A stretch of 29,201 nucleotides of DNA from JAICLK01 sp035478715 (GTDB lineage Bacteria > Patescibacteriota > Saccharimonadia > Saccharimonadales > UBA4665), in contig DATIJK010000043.1 of assembly GCA_035478715.1 (NCBI GenBank), positions 1 to 29,201 on the forward strand, given 5' to 3'. Below, in pieces: positions 1 through 7,796 of this stretch. The notes below the pieces were generated by a model that saw nothing but the letters and a program-made list of their open reading frames with translations, did not search any database and was not told where the DNA came from. The number at the start of each line of letters is the position of its first letter. Positions within the stretch are counted from its first letter, which is position 1. Both the position numbers and the translations under genes were made by a program.

Positions 1-54
1 AACGCCAGCAACAGCAGCTCGACAAGCATCAATGTCAACGTTTCAAACTGCTAA
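1..54 (+). CDS. C-terminal end of an Asn/Ser-rich protein (partial)
   Basis: Frame 1 is open from the first base to a TAA at 52-54 and encodes 17 residues rich in Asn, Ser and Thr, ending in INVNVSNC. Low-complexity Ser/Asn/Thr tails with alternating Val/Asn are typical of secreted or surface beta-repeat proteins, but the body of the protein lies outside the window, so no function can be given. The following 50 bases contain a 10-bp palindrome (TGAGATCTCA, 89-98) but no convincing terminator. The next gene converges from the minus strand. Confidence 0.5.
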   Translation, partial: NASNSSSTSINVNVSNC

Positions 55-106
55 ATACCCATATTGCAAAAAATAACACTTCTCAAGGTGAGATCTCATG
101 AAGTAA

Positions 107-733
107 CTATTTGTTGTTTATCATTCGCAGGACGGCGCTGAGCAGACGGTTGACGCTTACATCCGAGATGTTGGTAACGATTTCGAATTCGTGCGTGTCA
201 TCTTTGACTTCTAGAGTGCCGTAATGTTTTTTCCAGTGGATTTTCGGGTGAGCCAAAGAAGCATGATCCGGTATGGTATTTGTCCCGGTAAATTCTGCAA
301 TTGCGATCGCACCTGGAATGGTCGGGGCTTTAGCGTTGCCAAGCGCCATAACTGACATCTGCGCCCTTAGCGTATCGAATGTGTTTGAGAAGACGGGGGT
401 AAATACCTCGTACCGTGGAATGTCGCCGTGCGGCAGATTGTCCATCAGGACGTCTGCTTCCCAGATCACTTCGTGGCCAGTCTTGGGGTCCAATGCCCCA
501 GGGAATTTGCCTCGGGCATGAACGATGCGCTTGGTCTTGTCTTCGCCGAAACTCTCGCCATCGTTGACCCAGCTGAATCCAGTGTCGTTGCGCGTTGCCA
601 GATCCAGCGCAGCACGCCAAAAGGCGTTAACACCGCCTTCCGCTAACAATCTGCTGACTTCAGGCTCAACAACTGTATCAGCGATCGGCGAACCCGACTG
701 CAAAAATGGATCTAACTCAACGATTCCAGCCAC
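107..733 (-). CDS. Hypothetical protein, 208 aa
   Basis: This is not a family I recognise. It is a soluble-looking protein with no signal peptide or membrane segment. It starts with GTG at 733, supported by an AGGAG about 11 nt upstream on the minus strand. The middle is rich in Trp, Asp and Gly, and the C-terminal third alternates charged and hydrophobic residues as an alpha/beta fold would. It is the last gene of a minus-strand trio (GreA/B-like factor, 348-aa protein, this protein), about 70 nt after its upstream neighbour, so co-transcription is plausible. Its 3' end converges on the gene fragment at 1-54. An in-frame ATG further inside would be a poorer start, because it lacks the Shine-Dalgarno sequence. 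Confidence 0.75.
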   Translation of the reverse strand: MAGIVELDPFLQSGSPIADTVVEPEVSRLLAEGGVNAFWRAALDLATRNDTGFSWVNDGESFGEDKTKRIVHARGKFPGALDPKTGHEVIWEADVLMDNLPHGDIPRYEVFTPVFSNTFDTLRAQMSVMALGNAKAPTIPGAIAIAEFTGTNTIPDHASLAHPKIHWKKHYGTLEVKDDTHEFEIVTNISDVSVNRLLSAVLRMINNK

Positions 734-801
734 TACGAAAAATACTCCTGTTGTAAAAACTATTATGACCCTGACAGCACGATTAGTCCACAGCTGTTTA
801 T

Positions 802-1848
802 TTAGCGGTCGCTATCAGGTCTTACTTCAATGTAACTTCTGTAGTACTGCGCCATATCTAACGTAGCTTTGAGTATTTCCCGATTGCTGCATTCAGGTTT
901 CGAAAAATTCCGGTAAAGTTCAACCGCGTTAGCAAAATCGCCCATTGATAAATTTACCTGGTGGGCTTGCGGCAGAGGCAATTCCACTTTTGCGTAGTAG
1001 AGCAGATCCGGTGCGGCATCGACAACTAATCCCAAGATGTTCATTTGCCGCCAATCCTCTGGCGAGAAGGACGAGTTTATTTCATTATTTTTTCTGCACT
1101 TATCCATCCAGCGCAAGAATTTGCCGTCGATACCAGCGAAATGCAAGGAAAGTCGATCCCGAACAGAAAGCCTGCCGGCAGCAGCTTTTAGACAATATCC
1201 GGGTTCGTGAAACTCATATGACGCGCCTTTCCGCGGTAAAACATCCAGGATACCCGCATGAGCAAATGCGTAATCGACATCAAATGGCGCGGCATCCGGA
1301 TTGGTTGGTGATTGAGTAATCTTGATCAATTCGTCCCTATGCCAACGGGCATGTGAGAGATACGAATCCCGCCTAGTTAGTTCAGGAGTATGGGCGAAAT
1401 TGAAAATTGCAATTTTTGAAAGTGCTATCAGTCTGGCTATTTGGTAATTATATTTGGTTTTATCGTCTGCTTTTTCGTCTATCTTTGGTTCATGCCAGCC
1501 CGCAACGATACCGAATTGATCCGGATCCGTATTTGCTATCTCGTACAGCCGCCATTTACCTGTAGGCGATGCTCGGAGATACAGAAAATCCGCCAGGTGT
1601 ACATTATCAGTATTTATCGCGTAATAACCGAGTGCATATGCCGCGTCACCTGCAAAGCTTGGCATGTCAGGATTGTATGTTTTGCTTCTTTCATAATCGG
1701 CCTCTGAATTGGCTGCGGCAGTAAGCTGGTCGAATGCGATTCCAGTATACGGATTTGTGACAATTTCAGGCCCTAATAAAAGAGCCATCGTACGAAGCTG
1801 AACGGAACCAAGCTGGCGTGAAGCTTCAAACTGTTCTCCAGACGACAT
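802..1848 (-). CDS. Hypothetical protein, 348 aa, mostly helical
   Basis: I do not recognise the family. The protein is soluble and rich in Ala, Leu, Tyr, Asp and Arg. Several stretches look like paired amphipathic helices (for example around residues 70-100 and the last 40 residues), which resembles a helical-repeat scaffold, but no TPR consensus is clear. The ATG at 1848 has no Shine-Dalgarno upstream; the 40 bp separating it from the Gre-like gene are almost pure A/T. It could be read from its own AT-rich promoter or by read-through from the Gre-like gene on the same strand. The two Cys near residues 212 and 245 are not in a metal-binding arrangement. Confidence 0.75.
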   Translation of the reverse strand: MSSGEQFEASRQLGSVQLRTMALLLGPEIVTNPYTGIAFDQLTAAANSEADYERSKTYNPDMPSFAGDAAYALGYYAINTDNVHLADFLYLRASPTGKWRLYEIANTDPDQFGIVAGWHEPKIDEKADDKTKYNYQIARLIALSKIAIFNFAHTPELTRRDSYLSHARWHRDELIKITQSPTNPDAAPFDVDYAFAHAGILDVLPRKGASYEFHEPGYCLKAAAGRLSVRDRLSLHFAGIDGKFLRWMDKCRKNNEINSSFSPEDWRQMNILGLVVDAAPDLLYYAKVELPLPQAHQVNLSMGDFANAVELYRNFSKPECSNREILKATLDMAQYYRSYIEVRPDSDR

Positions 1849-1888
1849 AGCATAACGGTAAACTAATTAACAATATTAGTAAATATTA

Positions 1889-2332
1889 TTAAGCTATTCG
1901 CAATATGCCGTAATTCTGCTTGCCGAGCGATGTGCCGATTTCTACCATTTCACCTTTGCTTTTTCCTAAAAGTGATTTGCCGAGCGATGAGTTAGCCGAA
2001 ACGTATTCTACATTCGGGTCGGCTCCCGCTGCAGGTATCAGCATGATAGCGCGGATATCACTGCCGCGTTGCACATACACGACGTTGCCGATACCGACGC
2101 GATCCTGGTTTGTCGCAGCGCTGGAAGAAACACGCGCCAACAGCAATTGCCGTTCGATCCGTTCCAGGTTTCCCTGTATGAAATGCCGTTGTGCAAGCGC
2201 AAACGATATATTGCTGTCAAAGCTGGAAGGATTATTGATAAAACTTTCGTTCAATTCAACGAGCTTATGGCGCAAAGCGTTCCGCGATTGTTTAAGCTGT
2301 TTGATGCTAGCTTGTTTTGATTTCCTTGCCAT
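1889..2332 (-). CDS. GreA/GreB-family transcription factor (divergent)
   Basis: A 147-aa protein with the two-part layout of GreA/GreB: an N-terminal antiparallel coiled coil (about residues 5-70, rich in Lys, Gln, Arg and Leu) and a C-terminal FKBP-like domain. The C-terminal signature ANSSLGKSLLGKSKGEMVEI matches the Gre pattern SPLGxALLGKxxGDxVEV. Gre factors enter the RNA polymerase secondary channel and stimulate cleavage of backtracked RNA. The acidic residues expected at the coiled-coil tip are not obvious here, so it may be a Gre-like competitor rather than a true cleavage factor. The start at 2332 is set by GGAGG (2340-2344) 7 nt upstream; a TATACT box lies at 2358-2363 on the minus strand. 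It heads a possible three-gene minus-strand unit. Confidence 0.8.
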   Translation of the reverse strand: MARKSKQASIKQLKQSRNALRHKLVELNESFINNPSSFDSNISFALAQRHFIQGNLERIERQLLLARVSSSAATNQDRVGIGNVVYVQRGSDIRAIMLIPAAGADPNVEYVSANSSLGKSLLGKSKGEMVEIGTSLGKQNYGILRIA

Positions 2333-2460
2333 ATGCTCGCCTCCATTACCAATTTAAAGTATAACAGGTTTAAATTTCAATGGCAGTGTATAAAATCACA
2401 GCGGTAAATTTTACTTTTCTGTTACACGTCTAGTACCCCAGCAGAACAGCGATAAAGCCA

Positions 2461-2489
2461 TTTACAATAATCAAAAAATATTATATAAA
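2461..2489 (+). promoter_or_regulatory. Sigma70-type promoter of the PEP-barrel gene
   Basis: TTTACA (2461-2466), a 17-nt spacer and TATAAA (2484-2489). The ATG of the next gene begins 7 nt after the -10 box, so the transcript should be leaderless or nearly so. No Shine-Dalgarno sequence is present. Confidence 0.6.
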
Positions 2490-2496
2490 CAATCAA

Positions 2497-3447
2497 ATGC
2501 TTGTAACTTCCAAGGAAGATCTGTCATTTGTCCCCAGTTTGGGCACATCATATGAACAACATCCTATTGCTGCCAATGTTGCTCCTGGAACGCACACGGA
2601 CTGCATTTTAAAAGAATCGGCCAGGCCGTTTGACGCGTACGGTGAACCTGACGCGAGAGTCGCAGACATGGCACAGTTTGTGCTTGCAACCAGTTTCCCC
2701 GATATTTTGCCGCCGAATGGAAAAGCATTACTGGATAAATCTTGGGCAATTTTCACACGCGGCGAATTTTTCGCACTGCGAGCACTTGGCGACGGTGTGT
2801 ATGACGTACCCTTGGATTTGGGCTTACATTTCAGGAGTAAACAGGTAGTACGGTGGATAATGAACGCTGCTCCTGGCGTAATTTACCATCGGTTGATGGA
2901 TTATAACCCGGACGAGTTCGGGTTTTTATCCGCGCACAACCGGTTTGCGAAGGTTAGAGGAAGCCGTCGGCTGCTCGATGATGAATGTTTGCTAGAGCAT
3001 GAATTAGGCGTCGTAAAACAGATGATGGGATCTGGCAAAGACGTACGTGTCATCTTACCGTACGTCACTAACCCGGATGAGCAGGCCGAAATACAGGCGA
3101 TCGTCCAGCAGGAAACATCACCAAATCAGATCGGCACGATGGTCGAACGCGTAGAACACGCACATAATATAGCCGATTATCCCCCAGTGCATTTCGTGTT
3201 TCCCGGGCCTTCTGACTTAACATCTGACTTAAAAAATGAAAGTAGGGGCGCATACAGATACGGCGACTCGACCGAGCAGGCGATTATCGATCTTAGTAGG
3301 GATATGGCCAGAAGTGCTGCTGCGATTGGAATCAGGGATGTACTTGCGATTAAGATTCTCGTGGGGCAGATCGAGCCGACCGGCAATCAGCGAATTCACG
3401 ATGTCTACATGCCGAACCAGCTACTGGTAAACAGAGGTACGAATTAA
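2497..3447 (+). CDS. Stand-alone PEP-utilising-enzyme TIM-barrel protein, likely catalytically altered
   Basis: A 316-aa protein whose segments line up in order with the C-terminal PEP/pyruvate-binding barrel of PEP synthase, PPDK and enzyme I: IFTRGEFFAL (85-94, for GLxRTEFL), YHRLMDYNPDEF (130-141, for the R-x-x-D-x-K/NEF strand), RGSRRLL (154-160, for RGxRR), RVILPYVTNPDE (184-195, for the MxPFV strand), IGTMVERVEHAHN (212-224, for GxMIExPAA) and GPSDLT (237-242, for GxNDLTQ). The swivelling phosphohistidine domain and the ATP-grasp domain are absent, and where the catalytic Cys of the CGE motif should be (about 288-291) there is LVGQ. The invariant Asn of NDLT is Ser. This suggests a PEP- or pyruvate-sensing or otherwise repurposed barrel. 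Family membership is my reading of motif order, not a database result. Confidence 0.65.
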   Translation: MLVTSKEDLSFVPSLGTSYEQHPIAANVAPGTHTDCILKESARPFDAYGEPDARVADMAQFVLATSFPDILPPNGKALLDKSWAIFTRGEFFALRALGDGVYDVPLDLGLHFRSKQVVRWIMNAAPGVIYHRLMDYNPDEFGFLSAHNRFAKVRGSRRLLDDECLLEHELGVVKQMMGSGKDVRVILPYVTNPDEQAEIQAIVQQETSPNQIGTMVERVEHAHNIADYPPVHFVFPGPSDLTSDLKNESRGAYRYGDSTEQAIIDLSRDMARSAAAIGIRDVLAIKILVGQIEPTGNQRIHDVYMPNQLLVNRGTN

Positions 3448-3452
3448 AAAAG

Positions 3453-3480
3453 TTGACAAAATAGCAAATTTATGTATAAT
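3453..3480 (+). promoter_or_regulatory. Near-perfect sigma70 promoter
   Basis: TTGACA (3453-3458), a 16-nt spacer and TATAAT (3475-3480): both hexamers match the consensus exactly, and this is the best promoter in the window. Transcription would begin near 3487, about 60 nt before the only short ORF in the stretch and about 200 nt before an intrinsic terminator. Confidence 0.8.
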
Positions 3481-3545
3481 AAATAATAGTTTTGATCAAA
3501 ACAAAAATTCAGCAAAAATAAATCAATCAGGAACAAAATAAAATC

Positions 3546-3635
3546 ATGAAACGCAAAACATTTTTCAACTTCGAATATGCGGCAACAACAAACCAGGACA
3601 TACTCAAAGTCGATAGCATATTAAAAAGCTTGTAA
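3546..3635 (+). CDS. Candidate 29-aa peptide in its own transcription unit (or small RNA)
   Basis: The ATG at 3546 opens a 29-codon frame ending in TAA. It begins MKRKTFFNFEYAATT and ends in a Lys/Leu/Ser-rich segment. An AGGAA (3529-3533) lies 12 nt before the ATG, which is longer than ideal. The ORF sits between a consensus promoter (3453-3480) and a strong terminator (3659-3688), with no other gene in the unit, so the locus is clearly built to make a short abundant RNA of about 200 nt. Whether the product is the peptide or the RNA itself cannot be told from one sequence. The peptide is basic at the N-terminus, has an aromatic patch (FFNFEY), no membrane helix and no cysteine. Confidence 0.4.
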   Translation: MKRKTFFNFEYAATTNQDILKVDSILKSL

Positions 3636-3658
3636 TAATCAATCAAGCTAAATCTAAC

Positions 3659-3688
3659 AAAAAGTCCCCTGGAAAATGGGGACTTTTT
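3659..3688 (+). terminator. Intrinsic terminator after the 29-aa unit
   Basis: Arm AAAAAGTCCCC (3659-3669), an 8-nt loop (3670-3677) and arm GGGGACTTTTT (3678-3688) form an 11-bp perfect stem whose 3' strand ends in five T. The A-run on the other side makes it usable in both directions. It separates the small transcription unit from the LCP gene. Confidence 0.85.
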
Positions 3689-3771
3689 GTTGCGTACGTA
3701 TCTTCAGCGAACATTCAGCATAAGCGCGTAGTATCATGTCGTCGGCAGTACTATACTTTATGAGGACACAT

Positions 3772-4986
3772 ATGATACGCAAACGGAAAATAGCTAAATC
3801 CAAGGCAACCGGGCCGCAGGCCAGGGCTCGTAATACGCCGCCAACGTATGATCTGTACCGCACCCTCCCGAACCAGTCATACGAGCAGCGACCCAGTTCA
3901 AGACGCCCGATGCAACCGAAGCCGAAAAAACAGGGCAAACCGCGTTGGAAAAGGATTCTTCGCACAATTGCAATCATTTTGATTATTCTCGTCGTTACGA
4001 TCGGCGGATTCCTTGGGTATAAAGCGGTACGAGATTTCGGTTGGAGTAATTTGTACGGATTGTTCCATCACACAAAATTAAAGGGCGAAGACGTAGGGCG
4101 GGTGAATATCCTGCTGGCCGGCAATTCAGCTGACGATCCCGGGCATAACGGCGGGCAGCTTACCGACTCCATAATGCTCGTTAGTATCGATACGCAAAAT
4201 GACAAGGCGTTCATGATTAGCATTCCACGTGATCTGTACGTGCATATTCCAAATAACGGGTACGCAAAGATAAATGAAGCGTACGAAGACGGGCAGGCGC
4301 AGCATTTCAGTGAGTCAGGCTATGCACCCGGCGGTATGGGGCTACTCGAAGAAACTGTTTCGCAGAAGTTCGGTGTTCCAATTGATTATTACGCGTTGGT
4401 AAACTATTCCGCGTTCCGTGACGCGGTAAATGCCGTGGGCGGCATAACGGTAAATATCCAGAGTGATAGCCCAAGCGGTTTATACGATCCGAGTATCGAC
4501 TGGACTACGCACGGCCCCTTGGTCCATTTGTCGAACGGGCCGCATAACCTGAATGGACAGCAGGCGCTTGACCTAGCCCGAGCCCGCGGTGATGCCTATG
4601 GAGCATACGGTTTTCCGCGCGGTGATTTCGACCGCACCATGCACCAGCGGCAGATGCTGACAGCGCTGGCCGCAAAAGCATTGAGCGCCGGCGTCATCGC
4701 GAACCCGCTTAAAGTCGGCAGTCTGTTCGATGCTATCAGCCACAACGTTCAGACAGATTTTCATCTGAATGAGGCCCGCCGCCTAAATGACATTATGAAA
4801 AAGATCCCCCAGTCTTCAATCCAATCGGCATCACTCAACAGCGCAGATTTCAACGGCCAAAAGGATTACAATTTGCTGACCAGCTACGCCACACCATACG
4901 GCCAAAGTGCGCTGATTCCAGCTGCGGGCATCGATAACTACGCCCAGATCCAAAGCTACGTCAACCAGCTCGAATCAAAATATTAA
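3772..4986 (+). CDS. LytR-CpsA-Psr (LCP) family cell-envelope protein
   Basis: A 404-aa type II membrane protein. Residues 1-60 are cytoplasmic, very basic and Pro/Gln-rich; one membrane helix lies at about 62-83; the rest is extracellular. The LCP domain begins at about residue 112 (GRVNILLAGNS). It has the Asp-rich SDxIML-type strand (LTDSIMLVSID), then ISIPRDLYVHIP and GYAKINEAYEDG, carrying the conserved Arg and Asp used to bind polyprenyl-pyrophosphate. LCP enzymes transfer glycopolymers from lipid carriers to peptidoglycan or surface proteins. I place the start at 3772 because GAGGA (3762-3766) lies 5 nt before it; an upstream ATG at 3736 has no such signal. A TATACT at 3752-3757 may be the -10 box. 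Lipid II is probably supplied by MurJ encoded at 13907. Confidence 0.9.
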   Translation: MIRKRKIAKSKATGPQARARNTPPTYDLYRTLPNQSYEQRPSSRRPMQPKPKKQGKPRWKRILRTIAIILIILVVTIGGFLGYKAVRDFGWSNLYGLFHHTKLKGEDVGRVNILLAGNSADDPGHNGGQLTDSIMLVSIDTQNDKAFMISIPRDLYVHIPNNGYAKINEAYEDGQAQHFSESGYAPGGMGLLEETVSQKFGVPIDYYALVNYSAFRDAVNAVGGITVNIQSDSPSGLYDPSIDWTTHGPLVHLSNGPHNLNGQQALDLARARGDAYGAYGFPRGDFDRTMHQRQMLTALAAKALSAGVIANPLKVGSLFDAISHNVQTDFHLNEARRLNDIMKKIPQSSIQSASLNSADFNGQKDYNLLTSYATPYGQSALIPAAGIDNYAQIQSYVNQLESKY

Positions 4987-5070
4987 GTTCAAGGTTGGCC
5001 AATCGACTATGCTTGCTTTGCAAGATGGTACGGTTTATGATGTTTATACACTTTGTCCAAGGAGGTTGGC

Positions 5071-6105
5071 ATGAAACGATCAAATAAAAACAGCCTATTA
5101 GAGCGCTTGAAAAAAGGCGAAGTAATCGGTGCCGAGGGCTATGTCTTCGAGCTCGAACGCCGCGGTTATATCAAAGCTGGGCCGTATGTACCGGAAGTCG
5201 TGCTTGATTTTCCAGACGCGCTGCGCGAACTGCACCGGGAATTTTTACGGGCTGGCAGCGAAGTAATTGAAGCGCTTACTTATTATGCTAACGAAAATAA
5301 ACTGGCAGATGTGGGCCGGGCTGGCGATTTGGAAAAGCTAAACCGCCAGGCGGTGCGAATCGCCAACGAAATTGCGAATGAAGGTGACGCATTGGTAGCC
5401 GGCAATATTTGCAATACTTGGATGTACGACCCAAACAACAAAGCGGCTTCGTCTGAAGTCGTCCGGGCTATGTATGAAGCGCAATTGAAATGGGCGGCAG
5501 AGGAGGGCATTGATTTTGTAATTTCTGAAACCAACGATTATCTGGGCGAAGCGCTGATCGGGCTTGAAGTTATTAAAAGCTTGGGATTGCCAGCAATGGT
5601 AACATTGGCGACCGTGCAGCCTACTAAGACACGCGATGGATTTTTGTATGAAGATGCCTGCAAGATTCTGGCTGATAACGGTGCCGATGTGGTTGGCCTC
5701 AACTGCGACCGCGGGCCCGACACTATGTTCCCAATCATCGAAAAAGTACGGAACAAAGTAAGTTGTTATGTCGCGATGCAGCCGGTACCGTACCGTACGA
5801 CAAAGTCCAGCCCGACCTTTGAATCATTAAAGCGCAATGGCCAGCGCTCGTTTCCGATCGCTCTCGAATCATTTTTGCTTGACAGGTTCGAAATCGCGGA
5901 TTATGCAAAGCACGCGCAAGAAATCGGTGTAAACTACATCGGTCTGTGCTGCGGCGCAAACCCGTCGCACATTCGCGCTATGGCTGAAGCACTTGGCCGA
6001 ACGGTGCCTGCCAGCAAATATTCACCGGCAATGGAAGTCCACCCGATGATTGGCAAAAAAGTACAAACTAAAGATAAAGAATTCGTCGGCGACTGGAAAG
6101 ATTAA
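5071..6105 (+). CDS. Betaine-homocysteine/homocysteine S-methyltransferase-like enzyme
   Basis: A 344-aa protein closely following the betaine-homocysteine methyltransferase layout: GYVFELERRGYIKAGPYVPE (23-42), LHREFLRAGSEVIEALTYYA (54-73), DALVAGNICNT, VVGLNCD (207-213) and IGLCCGANPSHIRAMAE (290-306). All three zinc ligands of this fold are present as Cys212, Cys293 and Cys294, so it should be an active zinc methyltransferase that moves a methyl group to homocysteine or another thiol. The donor cannot be read from sequence. The start at 5071 is decided by AAGGAGG (5059-5065) 5 nt upstream, the strongest Shine-Dalgarno in the window; a TTG at 5053 would put that signal inside the gene. The gene stands alone, and no other methionine or betaine gene is nearby. 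Confidence 0.9.
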   Translation: MKRSNKNSLLERLKKGEVIGAEGYVFELERRGYIKAGPYVPEVVLDFPDALRELHREFLRAGSEVIEALTYYANENKLADVGRAGDLEKLNRQAVRIANEIANEGDALVAGNICNTWMYDPNNKAASSEVVRAMYEAQLKWAAEEGIDFVISETNDYLGEALIGLEVIKSLGLPAMVTLATVQPTKTRDGFLYEDACKILADNGADVVGLNCDRGPDTMFPIIEKVRNKVSCYVAMQPVPYRTTKSSPTFESLKRNGQRSFPIALESFLLDRFEIADYAKHAQEIGVNYIGLCCGANPSHIRAMAEALGRTVPASKYSPAMEVHPMIGKKVQTKDKEFVGDWKD

Positions 6106-6150
6106 TTAAATCTACTCGATGCTTGTCAACTAAAATTTAGTCTGATGCGG

Positions 6151-6624
6151 TTACCAGTTACTTGAAACCGGCGCGTCAGCTTGCCATATTCCAGGACTCA
6201 AAAATTCTGGGTATTCTTCAGCGATTAATTCTTTCGTTCCTTCTGTCGCTAGCAATTGCGTTGTCCATATTCGATTTGGTCCTGACACAAACTGTATAAC
6301 ATGAGGTCCGACAGCGGCCCAAATCAGACGGTGCGTTGCATAAAATTTTGACCATCGTGCATCACTATCTGCTGTTGCGGCCGTAGTTGCTTCGTGCCAA
6401 AGCCCTGGTTCACCATTAATTCCATCCCACGCTGGATTCCAATAAAACCCCGGCGGAAATTCAACCCCGGATTCTTTCATCACAAGATCAAATGCAGAAG
6501 GCGGGGCTGCGTCTGCAACAACTTTTATCACATGCCCGTGGGCAGCTAACAACGGCCTCCACGAATCAGGGTCTCTTGATCTGACTTCTATAATGCTTGG
6601 GTGAAACTCTGCAAAACCACTCAT
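6151..6624 (-). CDS. Hypothetical protein, 157 aa
   Basis: I do not recognise it. It is a soluble protein rich in Trp, Pro and Ala with no signal peptide. The Trp-rich middle (residues 60-105) and mixed strand-like segments suggest a small alpha/beta or beta-barrel fold. The start at 6624 is supported by GGAGG (minus strand, 6629-6633) 4 nt upstream. It lies on the same strand as, and downstream of, the PadR/membrane-protein pair, separated by a 170-nt AT-rich spacer that contains a perfect 21-bp palindrome (6741-6761). It may therefore be a PadR target. It converges on the methyltransferase gene. Confidence 0.75.
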   Translation of the reverse strand: MSGFAEFHPSIIEVRSRDPDSWRPLLAAHGHVIKVVADAAPPSAFDLVMKESGVEFPPGFYWNPAWDGINGEPGLWHEATTAATADSDARWSKFYATHRLIWAAVGPHVIQFVSGPNRIWTTQLLATEGTKELIAEEYPEFLSPGIWQADAPVSSNW

Positions 6625-6740
6625 AGGCCCTCCCCGCAGGATGTTTTACATAGTTTTGGGCTTGCAAAATGTTTGCTATCGAAATCAAAAATCATTAAGC
6701 AGACGTTTACAACGATAAAAACAAAAAATTTGATTTACGA

Positions 6741-6761
6741 TTAGATATAACTTATATCTAA
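6741..6761. promoter_or_regulatory. Perfect 21-bp palindrome, candidate operator
   Basis: Arms TTAGATATAA (6741-6750) and TTATATCTAA (6752-6761) around a single central C. There is no GC core, so it is not a terminator. It contains GATATA and TATATC, the same hexamers that form the dyad over the padR promoter at 7799-7817. This suggests a shared PadR-type binding site upstream of the 157-aa gene. Confidence 0.5.
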
Positions 6762-6794
6762 TGCGGTTTAATCGCTATGAGAATTACCACTCAT

Positions 6795-7448
6795 TCACTT
6801 GCTGTACTGGATACAATGCCAGGTGGCGCTTGGGTTGTGGATTTCGCGGATGGGGTTGCCGGTTACGCAGTGGACGCTATCGTGGAAAAATATTAGTGCC
6901 AAGATGAATGAACTTGCGATGGCGACAATTACGAGCGGCCAATTGTGTCGAATATCTATCAGCACTTTTACGGAACGCAACTTTTTGCTTTTTCTTTGCT
7001 GCGATATAAAAGTTAACAATGAGGTTAAGCATAGTAGTGCTGCAGCAAAAGGCAACCATAATACCCAGATAGCTAGTATCGGCATGCTCCATAACCATGA
7101 ATTGAAAAGCGTATGATTGAATGCTAGTTCATCTATTGAATTAGCTGTTAGCGCCGCGAAGAACGGTATCAGCATCGCGCCGCCGATCAGTCCGTTCCGC
7201 CAGACATACTTGGGCGTTTCGTGCGTCATGATTCCACCTAAATAATGGACGTTTTGACCTGCCACAGTGATCGGGAAATCGATAGCCAATCGTGTCCAGA
7301 TTTGCAGCCGTTCAGTTGTCGAACTCGAGTTATCGAGCATGTCGGCGAGTGTCTGTAGCATTTGGCTGCCATACGCGTCGCGGTATTTTTTTGGATATAA
7401 CCGAAGAAACTTTGAATAGCGCGGGAAGCGTGCGTTTAGATTGCCCAT
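6795..7448 (-). CDS. PadR-associated membrane protein, 217 aa
   Basis: The N-terminal 45 residues are soluble and contain LYPKKYRDAYGSQMLQTLADML (about 17-38). This fits the RxYPxxxRxxYGxEMLxxxxDxL-type prefix found on membrane proteins encoded next to PadR regulators. The rest has about four hydrophobic helices (approximately residues 85-105, 118-135, 137-152 and 172-190) separated by short polar loops. The start at 7448 overlaps the end of padR by 13 nt, so the two are translationally coupled and very probably work together, with PadR controlling a small membrane or transport function. A short Cys-containing tail (VHCVTGNP...TWHC) may lie outside the membrane. The transported or sensed ligand is unknown. 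Confidence 0.75.
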   Translation of the reverse strand: MGNLNARFPRYSKFLRLYPKKYRDAYGSQMLQTLADMLDNSSSTTERLQIWTRLAIDFPITVAGQNVHYLGGIMTHETPKYVWRNGLIGGAMLIPFFAALTANSIDELAFNHTLFNSWLWSMPILAIWVLWLPFAAALLCLTSLLTFISQQRKSKKLRSVKVLIDIRHNWPLVIVAIASSFILALIFFHDSVHCVTGNPIREIHNPSATWHCIQYSK

Positions 7449-7789
7449 AACACTGTTCCCAAATTATTGCCGTGTGCGTGACGCTGTTTTGCTAGCGCAA
7501 CGACGTTGTCGTAATACTGCATATCGGCGCCCAGCCGGTCCCAGCCTTTCTTAGTCAATCGGTAGTAACGACGGCGCTCTTCGCCGGTAAAGGGCATTTC
7601 TTCTATCAGGTTATCTTCACGAAGCTGTTTAATTGCACCGTAAAGTGCACCAGGGCCAAGTTTAATTTTGCCAGCGGAATCATGTTCGATCTGCTGCATG
7701 ATCTCGTAGCCGTGCCGCGGTTTCAGGCTCAAAGCCAGCAAAATACTGAATGATACTTGAGGTAAAAGGTTAGGAGTATTTCGACTCAT
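7436..7789 (-). CDS. PadR-family transcriptional regulator
   Basis: A 117-aa winged-helix protein with the PadR pattern: SILLALSLKPRHGYEIMQQI (16-35), LGPGALYGAIKQLREDNLIEE (44-64) and RRRYYRLTKKGWDRLG (72-87), followed by a short C-terminal dimerisation helix. PadR proteins repress neighbouring genes, often for membrane transporters, and are released by small ligands. The gene overlaps the following membrane-protein gene by 13 nt. Its promoter (7797-7823) carries a TATATC-N7-GATATA dyad between and over the promoter elements, so autoregulation is likely. The -10 box ends 7 nt before the ATG, and there is no Shine-Dalgarno sequence. Confidence 0.93.
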   Translation of the reverse strand: MSRNTPNLLPQVSFSILLALSLKPRHGYEIMQQIEHDSAGKIKLGPGALYGAIKQLREDNLIEEMPFTGEERRRYYRLTKKGWDRLGADMQYYDNVVALAKQRHAHGNNLGTVLWAI

Positions 7790-7796
7790 ATAAAAA

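Noticed and set aside
6125..6140. ACTAAA-A-TTTAGT palindrome as a terminator between the methyltransferase and the 157-aa gene
   Set aside because: The stem is all A/T except one pair and too weak; no T-tract in either direction.
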